Assembly (NCBI RefSeq): GCF_002284535.1
Contig: NZ_NPKH01000020.1
Location: 930,001 to 994,000, forward strand
Origin: Mesorhizobium wenxiniae
Lineage (GTDB): Bacteria; Pseudomonadota; Alphaproteobacteria; Rhizobiales; Rhizobiaceae
Direction of reading: 5' to 3'
DNA length: 64,000 nt
Shown here: piece by piece, positions 51,516 through 60,207 of the stretch
Layout of the letters: the number at the start of each line of letters is the position of its first letter
Position numbering within the stretch: the stretch's first letter is position 1
Position numbers and translations under genes: made by a program
The notes under the pieces: model-generated
The model's input: the letters and a program-made list of their open reading frames with translations, nothing else
Databases searched by the model: none
What the model was told of the DNA's origin: nothing

Positions 51516-52538
51516 ATGCGCATCCTGATGGTCACCGACGCCTGGCGCCCGCAAGTCAACGGCGTCGTCCACACGCTGGAACGGCTTTCGGAAACCCTCA
51601 AATCCTTCGACGTTGAGACGGACTTCCTGACCCCGAACATATTTCGCACCTTGCCCCTGCCGACCTACCCGGATATCCGGCTGGCGCTGACGAGGCCAGG
51701 CCACGTCGCGCGCCTGATCGAAGCGCGCAACGCCGATCATGTCCATATCGTCACCGAGGGCCCGCTCGGCATCATGGCGCGGCGCTATTGCCGCAAGGCC
51801 GGCCGGCCGTTCACGACAAGCTATCACACGCGCTTTCCGGAATATCTGAGCGCGCGGCTGCCAATACCGGAAGCCTGGGCCTATCGCTGGCTTCGCGATT
51901 TTCACAATTCCGGACAAGGCACACTGGTCGCCACACAATCGCTGGCGGACGATCTGGCGGCGCGCGGCTTCACCAAGCTCAGGCCATGGACGCGCGGCGT
52001 CGACACCGACCATTTCCGCCCGGACAAGCAGAAGGATCTGGGGCTCAAGCGACCGATCTTCCTCTGTGTCGGCCGCGTTGCGATCGAAAAGAACCTGGCC
52101 GCCTTCCTCGACCTGGATTTGCCCGGCAGCAAGGTAATCGTCGGCGAGGGACCGGAGTTGCCCAGGCTCAAGGCCAGATATCCCGATGCCCATTTCCTTG
52201 GCCACCGCCCGAACGACGAACTGGCCGAAATCTACGCCTCGGCCGATGTCTTCGTCTTTCCCAGCCGCACCGACACGTTCGGCAATGTCATCATCGAGGC
52301 GCTGGCCAGCGGCACGCCGGTCGCAGCCTATCCGGTGACCGGACCGATCGACATTGTCGGCGACGGCGTTGGCGGAGCGGTGTCGAACGATTTGCGTGAA
52401 GCCGCGCTCGCCGCGCTCCACGTCGACCGCGCCGAGGCGCGCCAAGGGGCAATGCGCTATAGTTGGAAGGCCTGCGCGGAAATGTTCCTGGAGGCGGTTG
52501 AAGAGGCGCTGGGCACCACGCGAAAACTAGCCGCCTGA
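51516..52538 (+). CDS. Group 1 (GT4) glycosyltransferase
   Basis: A GT-B glycosyltransferase of 340 residues, retaining type. Donor-side motif FVFPSRTDTFGNVIIEALASGTPV (E-x7-E-like); the acceptor domain begins ILMVTDAWRPQVNGVVHTLERL, with YHTRFPEYLSARLP in between. Closest in style to MgtA/GtfA-like mannosyl- or glucosyltransferases acting on lipids or cell-surface glycans, including rhizobial diacylglycerol glycosyltransferases; donor and acceptor are not determined. It stands alone; the 220 bases upstream contain a repeat and, presumably, its promoter. Confidence 0.88.
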   Translation: MRILMVTDAWRPQVNGVVHTLERLSETLKSFDVETDFLTPNIFRTLPLPTYPDIRLALTRPGHVARLIEARNADHVHIVTEGPLGIMARRYCRKAGRPFTTSYHTRFPEYLSARLPIPEAWAYRWLRDFHNSGQGTLVATQSLADDLAARGFTKLRPWTRGVDTDHFRPDKQKDLGLKRPIFLCVGRVAIEKNLAAFLDLDLPGSKVIVGEGPELPRLKARYPDAHFLGHRPNDELAEIYASADVFVFPSRTDTFGNVIIEALASGTPVAAYPVTGPIDIVGDGVGGAVSNDLREAALAALHVDRAEARQGAMRYSWKACAEMFLEAVEEALGTTRKLAA

Positions 52539-52546
52539 GAGGCTTG

Positions 52547-52906
52547 CTAGAACAGTCGGCCACCGTCAGGCACCCTGCGTTCGATTGCGCCGAGGACGAC
52601 AGCACCCTCCTCGTCGGGAAAGCCAAGCGTCAGCACTTCCGATATGAAGGGTCCGATCTGCCGCGGCGGAAAATTGACCACCGCGAACACCTGCCGGCCG
52701 ATCAGCGTCTCGGGCGCATAATATTTGGTGATCTGCGCCGACGATTTCTTCACCCCGATCGCCGGGCCGAAATCGATCTTCAGCTTGATCGCCGGCTTGC
52801 GCGCCTCGGGGAACGGCTCGGCCTCGACGATCGTGCCGGCGCGAATATCGACCCGGTCGAAATCGGCGAAGCTGATCTCGGGCTTGCGCTGGCTGCTCGA
52901 ACTCAT
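52547..52906 (-). CDS. csaA: tRNA-binding protein CsaA
   Basis: A 119-residue OB-fold protein of the EMAP-II/tRNA-binding type: [75 protein letters not shown]. Length and sequence match CsaA, a dimeric tRNA-binding chaperone with export-related activity. Convergent with the glycosyltransferase and 17 bases downstream of the YbjN-domain gene on the same strand. Confidence 0.9.
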   Translation of the reverse strand: MSSSSQRKPEISFADFDRVDIRAGTIVEAEPFPEARKPAIKLKIDFGPAIGVKKSSAQITKYYAPETLIGRQVFAVVNFPPRQIGPFISEVLTLGFPDEEGAVVLGAIERRVPDGGRLF

Positions 52907-52923
52907 TGAGGGTCAGGTCTGGC

Positions 52924-53424
52924 TCAGGCGTTTCCGTAGGTCTCGAACAGGACGCCGGCCAGCGCATCCTTGGCCGAGGTTCCCGACCAGACGACGAACT
53001 GGAACGCCTGGAAATAGCATTCGCAGGCTTCCAGCGCCGACGACAACAGCACCTCGACCTGCTGGCTCGACGGCTCGACCCCGCCGGCGAGCAGCAGTGA
53101 CTGGCGGAACATGATCGCGCCTTCCTGTTCCCAGAGGTCGAAATGGCCGAACAGCATCTGCTCGTTGATCAGCGAAAGCAGCCGCATCACTTCGAGCGCG
53201 CGCGCCTCCGGCACCTTGATGTCGAAAGCGCAAGCCAGATGCAGCGCCTCGAAATCCTCCATCCAGGAGAATGAGACGTGGTAGTCGGTCCAGCTTCCGG
53301 CAACCGAAATCGAAATCTCGTCATCGCCGGCCCGTTCGAAGGACCAGTCGTTGTTGTGGGCCACCTGCTCGATAACATCCACGGGATGGATTTCGCGCGA
53401 GAATTCGAGTTCGAGAAGTTCCAT
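52924..53424 (-). CDS. YbjN-domain protein
   Basis: A 166-residue YbjN-like protein: FSREIHPVDVIEQVAHNNDW, VAGSWTDYHVSFSWMEDFEA, LSLINEQMLFGHFDLWEQEG, ALEACECYFQAFQFVVWSGT. Similar to type III secretion chaperone-like folds. YbjN proteins suppress temperature-sensitive phenotypes in E. coli; the role is otherwise unclear. AGGAAG precedes the chosen ATG; a longer frame reaches into a repeat and was rejected. It lies upstream of csaA, likely in the same transcript. Confidence 0.85.
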   Translation of the reverse strand: MELLELEFSREIHPVDVIEQVAHNNDWSFERAGDDEISISVAGSWTDYHVSFSWMEDFEALHLACAFDIKVPEARALEVMRLLSLINEQMLFGHFDLWEQEGAIMFRQSLLLAGGVEPSSQQVEVLLSSALEACECYFQAFQFVVWSGTSAKDALAGVLFETYGNA

Positions 53425-53454
53425 GAATGCTTCCTGTCGTTCCTTCGCATCGGC

Positions 53455-53547
53455 CCGAAAATCGGTTCGATTTTCGGAAAGCACGACGCGAACGTTCAAA
53501 GTTCTAGAGCGTACTTTGTGCGTCCAAGTGGACGCACGTCGCTCTAG
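53455..53547. repeat. Palindromic repeat, inverted copy with an extra hairpin
   Basis: Two parts. CCGAAAATCG (53455-53464) / CGATTTTCGG (53468-53477) is a perfect 10-bp stem. CTAGAGCG (53504-53511) / CGCTCTAG (53540-53547) with inner TGCGTCC (53519-53525) / GGACGCA (53530-53536) is the reverse-orientation copy of the element at 51298-51337. Confidence 0.78.
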
Positions 53548-53842
53548 TGAGCGCCACACGCTCCGCGGGGCACACGCAACGAACAATCCTGTCTAGAACT
53601 CGGACGGCCGGGACTTCGTCAACGCAAAGACCCCAGACCGGACCCCACCGCCCGGCGCATGACCCTGCTCCGAATCATGCAACAAATTCAGTCTATTGAT
53701 CGGGAGTCGCGTGACCAGCCCAATTTTTCGCACTGCGTCATTCGCATGTGGAAAGCCGCTGTCACAAAGATTCACGCAATGCCGGTAAGCGATTCACGAC
53801 AAAGCGCTTTTTGCGATTGTGCTTTGTGGAAAAGTTTAACGA
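53548..53842. other. Gap without a gene
   Basis: Between the YbjN repeat and ubiK. No open frame with a ribosome site was found. It contains an AT-rich patch near 53810-53860 that runs into the ubiK stop codon. Confidence 0.4.
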
Positions 53843-54145
53843 TTATTTTTTTGATCTGGGCTTTGCCGCAGCCGCAGGTGCGGCCTGTCCGGTCAATTCG
53901 GCGAGCTTCGCCTCGAGCGCCTCGATGCGCGCAGCGAGACGGGAGTTTTCCTCCCTGGCCTTCGCCGCCATATCGCGGGCGGCCTCGAATTCTTCGCGCT
54001 GCACCAGGTCCATTGAGTTGAGAACGCGCTCGGCCTGCCCCTTGAAGGCGGTTTCCACTTCGCGGCGCACGCCTTGCGCGGCACCCGCAGCGTCGGTCAT
54101 CAGCTTGGCGAATTCATCGAGAATGCGATTCGGTCCGGTCGACAT
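53843..54145 (-). CDS. ubiK: Ubiquinone biosynthesis accessory factor UbiK (BMFP family)
   Basis: A 100-residue coiled-coil protein of the BMFP/DUF526 family: NRILDEFAKLMTDAAGAAQG, SMDLVQREEFEAARDMAAKA, LAARIEALEAKLAELTGQAA, with an Ala/Lys-rich tail. UbiK binds UbiJ and lipids and assists aerobic ubiquinone synthesis; many alphaproteobacteria keep UbiK as a stand-alone gene. It is divergent from lgt. The start was set at the ATG giving MSTGPNRILDEFAK, a typical family start. Confidence 0.87.
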   Translation of the reverse strand: MSTGPNRILDEFAKLMTDAAGAAQGVRREVETAFKGQAERVLNSMDLVQREEFEAARDMAAKAREENSRLAARIEALEAKLAELTGQAAPAAAAKPRSKK

Positions 54146-54276
54146 GGCAAATCCTCGCTTGCTCGATTTGACGTAGTGGCGCGCGACGCGGAATGCAAGC
54201 ATCCACGTCGCCTTGACCCCGCCAAAACCCTGCCGCATGGTCCGCGCCCGAACATGATCGCAACCGGGAGACCCTG

Positions 54277-55131
54277 TTGAGCGAATATTTTATGCTGCCG
54301 TTTGCCGCCCTGCCCTTTCCCGATATCGACCCGGTCATCGTCAAGATCGGGCCGCTGGCGGTGCATTGGTATGGCGTCGGCTACATCGTCGGCATTCTCT
54401 TTGCCTGGTGGTATGCCAAGCGGCTCGTCACCAATGCAAGCCTCTGGCCCGGCGGCACCGTGCCCATGAAGCCCGAGGATCTCGACGACTTCATCATGTG
54501 GGCGGCCATCGGCGTGGTGCTTGGCGGGCGTGTCGGCTACGTGCTGTTCTACGACCTGCCACGTTACATCGCCCATCCGCTCGATATCCTTGCCGTCTGG
54601 CAGGGCGGCATGTCGTTCCACGGCGGGCTGCTCGGCGTCATTCTCGCCATGACGCTGTTTTCCTGGTCGCGCGGTATCCGCACATGGTCGCTGTTCGACG
54701 TGGTGGCGGCCGGCGTGCCGGTCGGCCTTGGCCTCGTCCGCATGGCGAATTTCATCAACTCCGAACTCTGGGGCAGGCCGACCGACGTGCCATGGGCGGT
54801 CGAATTCCCCAATGGCGGGCCATACGCGCGCCATCCGAGCCAGGTCTACGAGGCGCTCCTCGAAGGCCTGGTGCTGTTTCTGGTCCTGCGCTTCCTCACC
54901 CATTCCAGGCTCAAGCTGAAGACACCGCGCTTCGTCGGCGGCGCCTTCATCGCCGGCTACGGTCTCTCGCGCATTTTCGTCGAATTCTTCCGCGAGCCCG
55001 ATCAGCAGCTCGGCTACCTCCTCGGCACTGGCTGGCTAACGATGGGCATGGTGCTGTCGCTGCCGATGCTGCTGGCCGGCATCTGGGCGATGGCGACGGC
55101 AAAGCCGGTTACACAGCCACAGCCGGTATGA
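54277..55131 (+). CDS. lgt: Prolipoprotein diacylglyceryl transferase
   Basis: Lgt, 284 residues, about seven transmembrane helices. It transfers diacylglycerol from phosphatidylglycerol to the lipobox Cys of prolipoproteins. Motifs: [45 protein letters not shown] with the essential HGG(L)LG loop, [20 protein letters not shown] with the signature Arg-x-x-N-F-x-N, and [12 protein letters not shown]. The start is TTG because GGGAG lies 6 bases before it; an ATG five codons later is possible. It overlaps the next gene by 4 bases. Confidence 0.94.
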   Translation: MSEYFMLPFAALPFPDIDPVIVKIGPLAVHWYGVGYIVGILFAWWYAKRLVTNASLWPGGTVPMKPEDLDDFIMWAAIGVVLGGRVGYVLFYDLPRYIAHPLDILAVWQGGMSFHGGLLGVILAMTLFSWSRGIRTWSLFDVVAAGVPVGLGLVRMANFINSELWGRPTDVPWAVEFPNGGPYARHPSQVYEALLEGLVLFLVLRFLTHSRLKLKTPRFVGGAFIAGYGLSRIFVEFFREPDQQLGYLLGTGWLTMGMVLSLPMLLAGIWAMATAKPVTQPQPV

Positions 55132-56216
55132 CCCGACTGAAAGCCCGCATCGTCGAGCTGATCGGTGCGGCGGGGCCGATCCCCGTCAACCAGTATATGG
55201 CACTTTGCCTGTTCGATCCGCGGGACGGCTACTATACGACGCGCGAGCCGTTCGGAGCTGCCGGCGACTTCGTCACCGCGCCGGAAATCAGCCAGATGTT
55301 CGGCGAGCTGGTCGCTGTCTGGCTCTACGAAGCCTGGCTGGCGAACGGCCGGCCGATGCCGGTCACCATCGCCGAGATCGGCCCCGGCCGCGGCACATTG
55401 ATGAAGGACATCCTGCGCACGCTTTCACGGCTCGATCCGGCGCTGACCGCCGGCGCATCGTTCGCCATGATCGAAACCAGCCCGAGGCTTGCAGATGTCC
55501 AGAAGCAAACGATTGCCGCCGCGCCTACCGCGATCGGCTGGCACGAAAGCATCGAGATGCTGCCGCAGACCCCGCTTTTCATCGTCGGCAATGAATTGTT
55601 CGATGCGGTGCCGATCCGCCAGTTCGTCCGTGCCGGAACAGGCTGGCGCGAACGGATGATCGGCCTCGATGACGCTGACGAATTGCACTTCTTCGCCGGC
55701 GCCGGCTCGGTCGATCCGACGCTGTTGCCGGACGATGCCGAAAACGCGCCACAGGGCGCCATCGTCGAGGTCGCGCCGGCCCGAGCCGCGCTGATGGCGA
55801 CCATCGCTGAGCGATTGGCCCGGCTCGGTGGCGCCGGCCTGTTCCTCGACTATGGCTACCTCCGACCAGGGGTCGGCGACACGTTACAGGCCGTGCGCAA
55901 GCACGATCACGAAGATGTGCTGGCCAATCCGGGAGAAGCCGATCTCACCGCCCATGTCGATTTCGCCGCCCTTGCCGCGATTGTGCGGGCGCATGGCCTC
56001 GATGCCCATCTCTCCACGCAAGGCGAATTCCTGGTGGAAATGGGTCTTCTCGAACGCGCCGGCCAGCTCGGCGCCAATGCCAATGAGGCTGCTCGCGAAA
56101 AGATTGCAGGCGAGGTCGAACGCCTCGCCGGTCCGCAAGCCATGGGCGACCTGTTCAAGGTGCTTGCCGTTCTGCCTGCCGGCATCGCCGTTCCGCCCTT
56201 TGCAACGGCGGATTGA
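55128..56216 (+). CDS. MidA/NDUFAF7-type SAM-dependent methyltransferase (DUF185)
   Basis: A 362-residue protein of the DUF185 family. The SAM motif is [20 protein letters not shown]; family marks are [57 protein letters not shown] and [20 protein letters not shown]. The human homologue NDUFAF7 dimethylates an arginine of complex I subunit NDUFS2; the same activity is plausible here but unproven. It is translationally coupled to lgt by an ATGA overlap; this lgt-midA-pgeF order is common in Rhizobiales. Confidence 0.9.
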   Translation: MTRLKARIVELIGAAGPIPVNQYMALCLFDPRDGYYTTREPFGAAGDFVTAPEISQMFGELVAVWLYEAWLANGRPMPVTIAEIGPGRGTLMKDILRTLSRLDPALTAGASFAMIETSPRLADVQKQTIAAAPTAIGWHESIEMLPQTPLFIVGNELFDAVPIRQFVRAGTGWRERMIGLDDADELHFFAGAGSVDPTLLPDDAENAPQGAIVEVAPARAALMATIAERLARLGGAGLFLDYGYLRPGVGDTLQAVRKHDHEDVLANPGEADLTAHVDFAALAAIVRAHGLDAHLSTQGEFLVEMGLLERAGQLGANANEAAREKIAGEVERLAGPQAMGDLFKVLAVLPAGIAVPPFATAD

Positions 56217-56243
56217 CTTTTCGCTGCCGCCTCTCCCACTCTC

Positions 56244-56329
56244 CCAATTTCCGACTGTCGCCCGTTTTGGACGTCGCCGATCTTTGGACTGTAGCCCATC
56301 TTGGAATGTCGCCGATTTTTGGACTGTCG
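56244..56329 (+). repeat. 16-18 bp degenerate tandem repeats before pgeF
   Basis: Five consecutive units: CCAATTTCCGACTGTCG, CCCGTTTTGGACGTCG, CCGATCTTTGGACTGTAG, CCCATCTTGGAATGTCG, CCGATTTTTGGACTGTCG, 16 to 18 bases each, in the gap between midA and pgeF. The consensus is CC-x-AT-TTTGGACTGTCG. Confidence 0.7.
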
Positions 56330-56365
56330 CTTGACGAAATCGCCCACACGGACAACAACGCCGCC

Positions 56366-57160
56366 ATGCTGAATCAGACCAAACCGGATCCCGTTCGGTC
56401 GCCCTTGCTGGAAAAGGCGCGGCCGCAAGGCATTCGCCATGGCTATTTCACCCGCGTCGGCGGCGTCTCCAGCGGCATCTATCGGGGCCTCAACATCGGC
56501 ACCGGCTCGAGCGACGACCAAACGCGGGTAGCCGAGAACCGCCGCCGCGTCGCCGACTGGATGGGCGTGCCGGCGAGCCATCTCCTGACCGCCCACCAAA
56601 TCCATTCGCCCGACGTCGTCATCGTCAGGGAGCCTTTTCCCGGCGTGCGGCCGAAGGCCGACGCCGTCGTCACCGACCGGCCAGGCATCGCAGTCGGCGC
56701 CTCGACCGCCGATTGCGGACCGGTGCTGTTCGCCGATGCCGAGGCGCGTATCGTCGGCGCAGCACATGCCGGCTGGAAGGGCGCCTTGTCGGGCGTGCTG
56801 GAAAACACCATTGCCGCGATGGAGGGCCTCGGCGCCCGGCGCGAGCGCATCGTTGCGGTTCTCGGTCCGTCCATCGGCCCCAAAAACTACGAGGTAGGAC
56901 CGGAATTCGTCGCCCGCTTAGTCGAGGCCGATGCCAACAACATCAGCTATTTCGCGCCGTCCGCGAAGTCGGGACATGCAATGTTCGACCTCAACCTCTA
57001 CACCGTCCATCGCCTGACCCGGGCCGGTGTGATCGCCGACGGGCTCGGCCGCTGCACCTACGCCGAGGAGGATCTGTTCTATTCCTACCGGCGCAGCACC
57101 CATCGCAAGGAGCCGGATTACGGGCGGCAGATTTCGGCAATCGTTTTGGAGACTGAATAA
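56366..57160 (+). CDS. pgeF: Peptidoglycan editing factor PgeF
   Basis: PgeF (YfiH, laccase-domain family), 264 residues, removes peptidoglycan-derived aberrant L-Ser-containing UDP-MurNAc species. Marks: HGYFTRVGGVSSGIYRGLNI, LLTAHQIHSPDVV, the zinc-site His/Cys in GASTADCGPVLFADAEARIV, GAAHAGWKGALSGVLENT, and RCTYAEEDLFYSYRRSTHRK. The start was chosen at ATG 56366, where homology begins; open frame before it is built of the tandem repeats. The last base of its stop is the first base of the next gene (TAATG). Confidence 0.92.
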   Translation: MLNQTKPDPVRSPLLEKARPQGIRHGYFTRVGGVSSGIYRGLNIGTGSSDDQTRVAENRRRVADWMGVPASHLLTAHQIHSPDVVIVREPFPGVRPKADAVVTDRPGIAVGASTADCGPVLFADAEARIVGAAHAGWKGALSGVLENTIAAMEGLGARRERIVAVLGPSIGPKNYEVGPEFVARLVEADANNISYFAPSAKSGHAMFDLNLYTVHRLTRAGVIADGLGRCTYAEEDLFYSYRRSTHRKEPDYGRQISAIVLETE

Positions 57161-58311
57161 TGGCGCTGCATTTCGAACGGTCGGAATTTGACGCGCGGCG
57201 CGATCGGCTGATGATCGAGATCGCCGAGAAGAAACTCGATGCCGTCCTGCTGTTTGCGCAGGAGAGCATGTACTGGCTGACCGGCTACGATACGTTCGGC
57301 TTCTGCTTCTTTCAGTGCCTGGTGGTGAAGGCAGACGGTTCGATGATCCTGCTCACGCGCTCGGCCGATCTGCGCCAGGCGCGCCACACCTCGATTATCG
57401 ACAACATCGTGCTGTGGACCGATCGCGACGGCGCCAATCCGGCGATCGACCTGCGAAATCTGCTCAACGATCTCGACCTGCTCGGCGCCCGCATCGGAGT
57501 CGAATACGACACCCACGGCCTGACCGCCTACAATGGCCGGCGCCTGGACGAGCAATTGCAGACCTTTGGCCAGATCGCCGACGCGTCCGGCATCGTCAGC
57601 CGGCTGCGCCTGTTCAAGAGCCCGGCCGAAATCGCCAAGGTGGAAAAGGCCGCAAATCTCGCCGACGACGCGCTGGATGCGGCCCTACCGCTGATCAAGC
57701 AGGGTGGAGACGAAGCCCTGATCCTTGCTGCCATGCAGGGCGCGATCTTTGCCGGCGGCGGCGATTATCCGGCGAACGAGTTCATCATCGGCTCAGGCGT
57801 GGACGCACTGCTTTGCCGTTACAAGGCTGGCCGCCGCAAGCTGAGCAAAAACGACCAGCTGACGCTCGAATGGGCCGGCGTTTTCCACCATTACCATGCG
57901 GCGATGATGCGCACGGTGCTGACCGGCAAGGTGACGAAACGTCACCAGGAACTGTTCGATGCCGCGCGCGCCGCACTTCTGGCCGTCGAAAAGGTGATGA
58001 CGCCCGGAAATACCTTCGGCGACGTGTTCGACGCGCATGCCCGCACGCTCGAGGCGCACAACTTGACCAAACACCGGCTCAACGCCTGCGGCTATTCGCT
58101 CGGCGCCCGCTTCACCCCATCATGGATGGACATGCCGATGTTCTATCAGGGCAATCCCGAACCCATCGCGCCAAACATGACGCTGTTCGCCCACATGATC
58201 ATCATGGACTCCGAAACAGAGACGGCAATGACGCTCGGCCGTACGTATCTGACGACCGAATCGCAGCCGAAACCGCTGTCCCGCCATGATCTCGACTTGA
58301 TTGTGCAATGA
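57160..58311 (+). CDS. M24-fold (creatinase/prolidase-like) protein without canonical metal ligands
   Basis: A 383-residue pita-bread-fold protein: N-terminal creatinase domain (DAVLLFAQESMYWLTGYDTF) and C-terminal M24 domain. In true M24 metallopeptidases two metals are bound by D-D-H-E-E. Here the usual D-x-G...D-x-T-R-T reads LEWAGVFHHYHAAMMRTVLT (first and second Asp lost), H-x-G-H-G is ACGYSLGARF (His lost), and E-P-G is FAHMIIMD. The enzyme therefore looks metal-independent, like creatinase and ectoine-hydrolase relatives. Coupled to pgeF by TAATG. The reaction is unknown; a small amide substrate is plausible. Confidence 0.85.
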   Translation: MALHFERSEFDARRDRLMIEIAEKKLDAVLLFAQESMYWLTGYDTFGFCFFQCLVVKADGSMILLTRSADLRQARHTSIIDNIVLWTDRDGANPAIDLRNLLNDLDLLGARIGVEYDTHGLTAYNGRRLDEQLQTFGQIADASGIVSRLRLFKSPAEIAKVEKAANLADDALDAALPLIKQGGDEALILAAMQGAIFAGGGDYPANEFIIGSGVDALLCRYKAGRRKLSKNDQLTLEWAGVFHHYHAAMMRTVLTGKVTKRHQELFDAARAALLAVEKVMTPGNTFGDVFDAHARTLEAHNLTKHRLNACGYSLGARFTPSWMDMPMFYQGNPEPIAPNMTLFAHMIIMDSETETAMTLGRTYLTTESQPKPLSRHDLDLIVQ

Positions 58312-58365
58312 ATCCATAATGGTAAGAATGCAAGGGGCGTTCATCGCCAGGGAGTTTTGAGGCAA

Positions 58366-58974
58366 ATGAGGCGATCGCATGTGACGACCGTGTCATTGCT
58401 CGCGGCGCTGACGCTGGCCGCCTGCACCAACGCGAAGGACGTTCTCGAACCCTCCGCCATCGCCTCGCAGTCGACACAGGCCGTACCAACGACCGGAACC
58501 GGCACGGCTGCAACGCCCACCACACCTGCAACGACCGCCCATCCTTCCGCAACGGCACAGCCTTCCGCCCCCTCGCAGCCCGCAAAGAGCGCCGCCGTCA
58601 TCGCACGAACCCGCCTGCAGGTAGCGCCGATCGTCGGCGCCTCGGTGGAAGCCGCGACACCGCTGACCGCGGAGCTTCAGACGCGAGCCAAGCAGCGCGG
58701 CATCACCTTGGCCGGTAGCGCCGGCCAGACCCCTACGCACGTGCTGAAGGGCTATTTCTCGACGATGTCGGAAGGCAAGGACACCACCGTCATCTATGTC
58801 TGGGACGTCTATGACCCGGCAGGCAACCGGCTGCATCGCATCAACGGCCAGCAGAAGGCACCCTCGGCCAATGGTGGCGAAGGCTGGGCTGCGGTCGCGC
58901 CGGAGACCATGCAGGCGATCGCCGACCAGACGATCGACCAGTTTGCCACATGGCTTGGCGGCCAAGCGGGGTGA
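58366..58974 (+). CDS. Predicted lipoprotein of unknown function
   Basis: A 202-residue lipoprotein: signal with lipobox VSLLAALTLAACTNAKD, then a Thr/Pro/Ala-rich linker (about 35-75) and a folded C-terminal domain (about 80-200): VEAATPLTAELQTRAKQRGI, THVLKGYFSTMSEGKDTTVI, YVWDVYDPAGNRLHRINGQQ. The domain resembles small periplasmic assembly or penicillin-binding-protein-activator-like modules but I cannot name it. It follows the M24 gene by 54 bases; the prs gene is 164 bases on. The start was set at ATG with GAGG before it. Confidence 0.7.
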   Translation: MRRSHVTTVSLLAALTLAACTNAKDVLEPSAIASQSTQAVPTTGTGTAATPTTPATTAHPSATAQPSAPSQPAKSAAVIARTRLQVAPIVGASVEAATPLTAELQTRAKQRGITLAGSAGQTPTHVLKGYFSTMSEGKDTTVIYVWDVYDPAGNRLHRINGQQKAPSANGGEGWAAVAPETMQAIADQTIDQFATWLGGQAG

Positions 58975-59076
58975 CTGGCGGGCTGACATGTTGCCGGCTC
59001 CCCGTCGTAGACGTTTATTGACATTAGCCTGCGGATTCCGCTCACGACGCTTGCAATACCGGCACGGGCCGCTAAA

Positions 59077-59094
59077 AGCCCCGACTAAGGGGCT
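59077..59094 (+). promoter_or_regulatory. Hairpin in the prs leader
   Basis: AGCCCC (59077-59082) / GGGGCT (59089-59094) form a 6-bp stem with a 6-base loop, 44 bases before the prs ATG. There is no T run. It may be a leader structure or a chance palindrome. Confidence 0.35.
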
Positions 59095-59138
59095 CAAGAG
59101 AGTCTGCCAGAGTCTCCATCCTTCACCAGGAACGGTGC

Positions 59139-60074
59139 ATGAAGCTTTTCGCGGGCAATTCCAACAGGGTGCTGGCCGAAGCGGTCGCCCGCTATCTCAA
59201 CATCCCGCTGGGCAAAGCCAGCGTCAGGCGCTTCGCCGATCAGGAAATCTTCGTCGAGATCCAGGAGAATGTGCGCGGCGAGGATGTCTTCATCCTGCAG
59301 TCCACCTCGTTCCCAACCAACGATCACCTGATGGAACTGCTCATCATGATCGATGCCTTTATGCGCTCGTCGGCCAAGCGCATCACGGCGGTCATTCCCT
59401 ATTTCGGCTATGCCAGGCAAGATCGCCGCGCCTCGGGCCGCACGCCGATCTCGGCCAAGCTGGTCGCCAACATGATCACGCGGGCGGGCGTCGATCGCGT
59501 CTTGACGCTGGATCTCCACGCCGGCCAGATCCAGGGCTTCTTCGATATCCCGACCGACAACCTGTTCTCGGTGCCGGTCATGGCCCGCGACGTGAAGGCG
59601 AAATATAAGCAGCTTGCCAATGTCATGGTTGTGTCGCCGGATGTCGGTGGCGTGGTCCGCGCCCGCGCGCTGGCCAAACGCATAGATGCTCAACTCGCCA
59701 TCGTCGACAAGCGTCGCGAGCGCCCCGGTGAATCGGAAGTCATGAACGTCATCGGCGACGTGCGCGGCAAGGATTGCCTGCTGATCGACGACATCATCGA
59801 TTCGGGCGGCACCTTGTGCAATGCGGCCGATGCACTGCTTGCCGGCGGCGCCACCAGCGTCACTGCCTACACCACCCATGGCGTTTTGTCGGGCGGCGCC
59901 ATCGCCCGCATCGGCGCCTCGAAGCTGCAGGAACTGGTCATTACCGATTCCATCCAGCCGACCCAGGCGGTGCTCGACGCCAGCAACATCCGCGTCATCT
60001 CCATCGCCGACCTGATGGGTGAGGCGATCTCGCGCACGGCGACCGAGGAATCGGTATCGAGCCTGTTCGACTGA
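59139..60074 (+). CDS. prs: Ribose-phosphate pyrophosphokinase
   Basis: PRPP synthetase, 311 residues: converts ribose 5-phosphate and ATP to PRPP for nucleotide, His, Trp and NAD synthesis. Motifs: [20 protein letters not shown], the flexible loop [23 protein letters not shown]/Mg site [36 protein letters not shown], and the PRPP-binding [20 protein letters not shown]. The class I length and regulatory residues are normal. The end is [10 protein letters not shown]. An interspersed repeat follows. Confidence 0.95.
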   Translation: MKLFAGNSNRVLAEAVARYLNIPLGKASVRRFADQEIFVEIQENVRGEDVFILQSTSFPTNDHLMELLIMIDAFMRSSAKRITAVIPYFGYARQDRRASGRTPISAKLVANMITRAGVDRVLTLDLHAGQIQGFFDIPTDNLFSVPVMARDVKAKYKQLANVMVVSPDVGGVVRARALAKRIDAQLAIVDKRRERPGESEVMNVIGDVRGKDCLLIDDIIDSGGTLCNAADALLAGGATSVTAYTTHGVLSGGAIARIGASKLQELVITDSIQPTQAVLDASNIRVISIADLMGEAISRTATEESVSSLFD

Positions 60075-60083
60075 AATCTGCCA

Positions 60084-60204
60084 GCGCTACATCGCCGCGC
60101 GTTCAGCGGACGCGCAAAGGGACGCTGTAGCACTTTGATTTCGCGCATGGTCACCAGCGAAATCGGTTCCGATTTCGCTGAAGCGAACCGAAGGTTCGGG
60201 TCAT
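60084..60204. repeat. Composite repeat, second copy (opposite orientation)
   Basis: It contains GGACGCGCAAAGG-GACGCTGTAG (the right arm of the 42335-42380 element), the spacer CACTTTGATTT, a perfect 10-bp stem AGCGAAATCG (60156-60165) / CGATTTCGCT (60170-60179), and GGTTCGGGTCATGCG, which is the exact complement of the block at 42285-42299. The left arm is degenerate, so the long hairpin is no longer perfect. Confidence 0.72.
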
Positions 60205-60207
60205 GCG

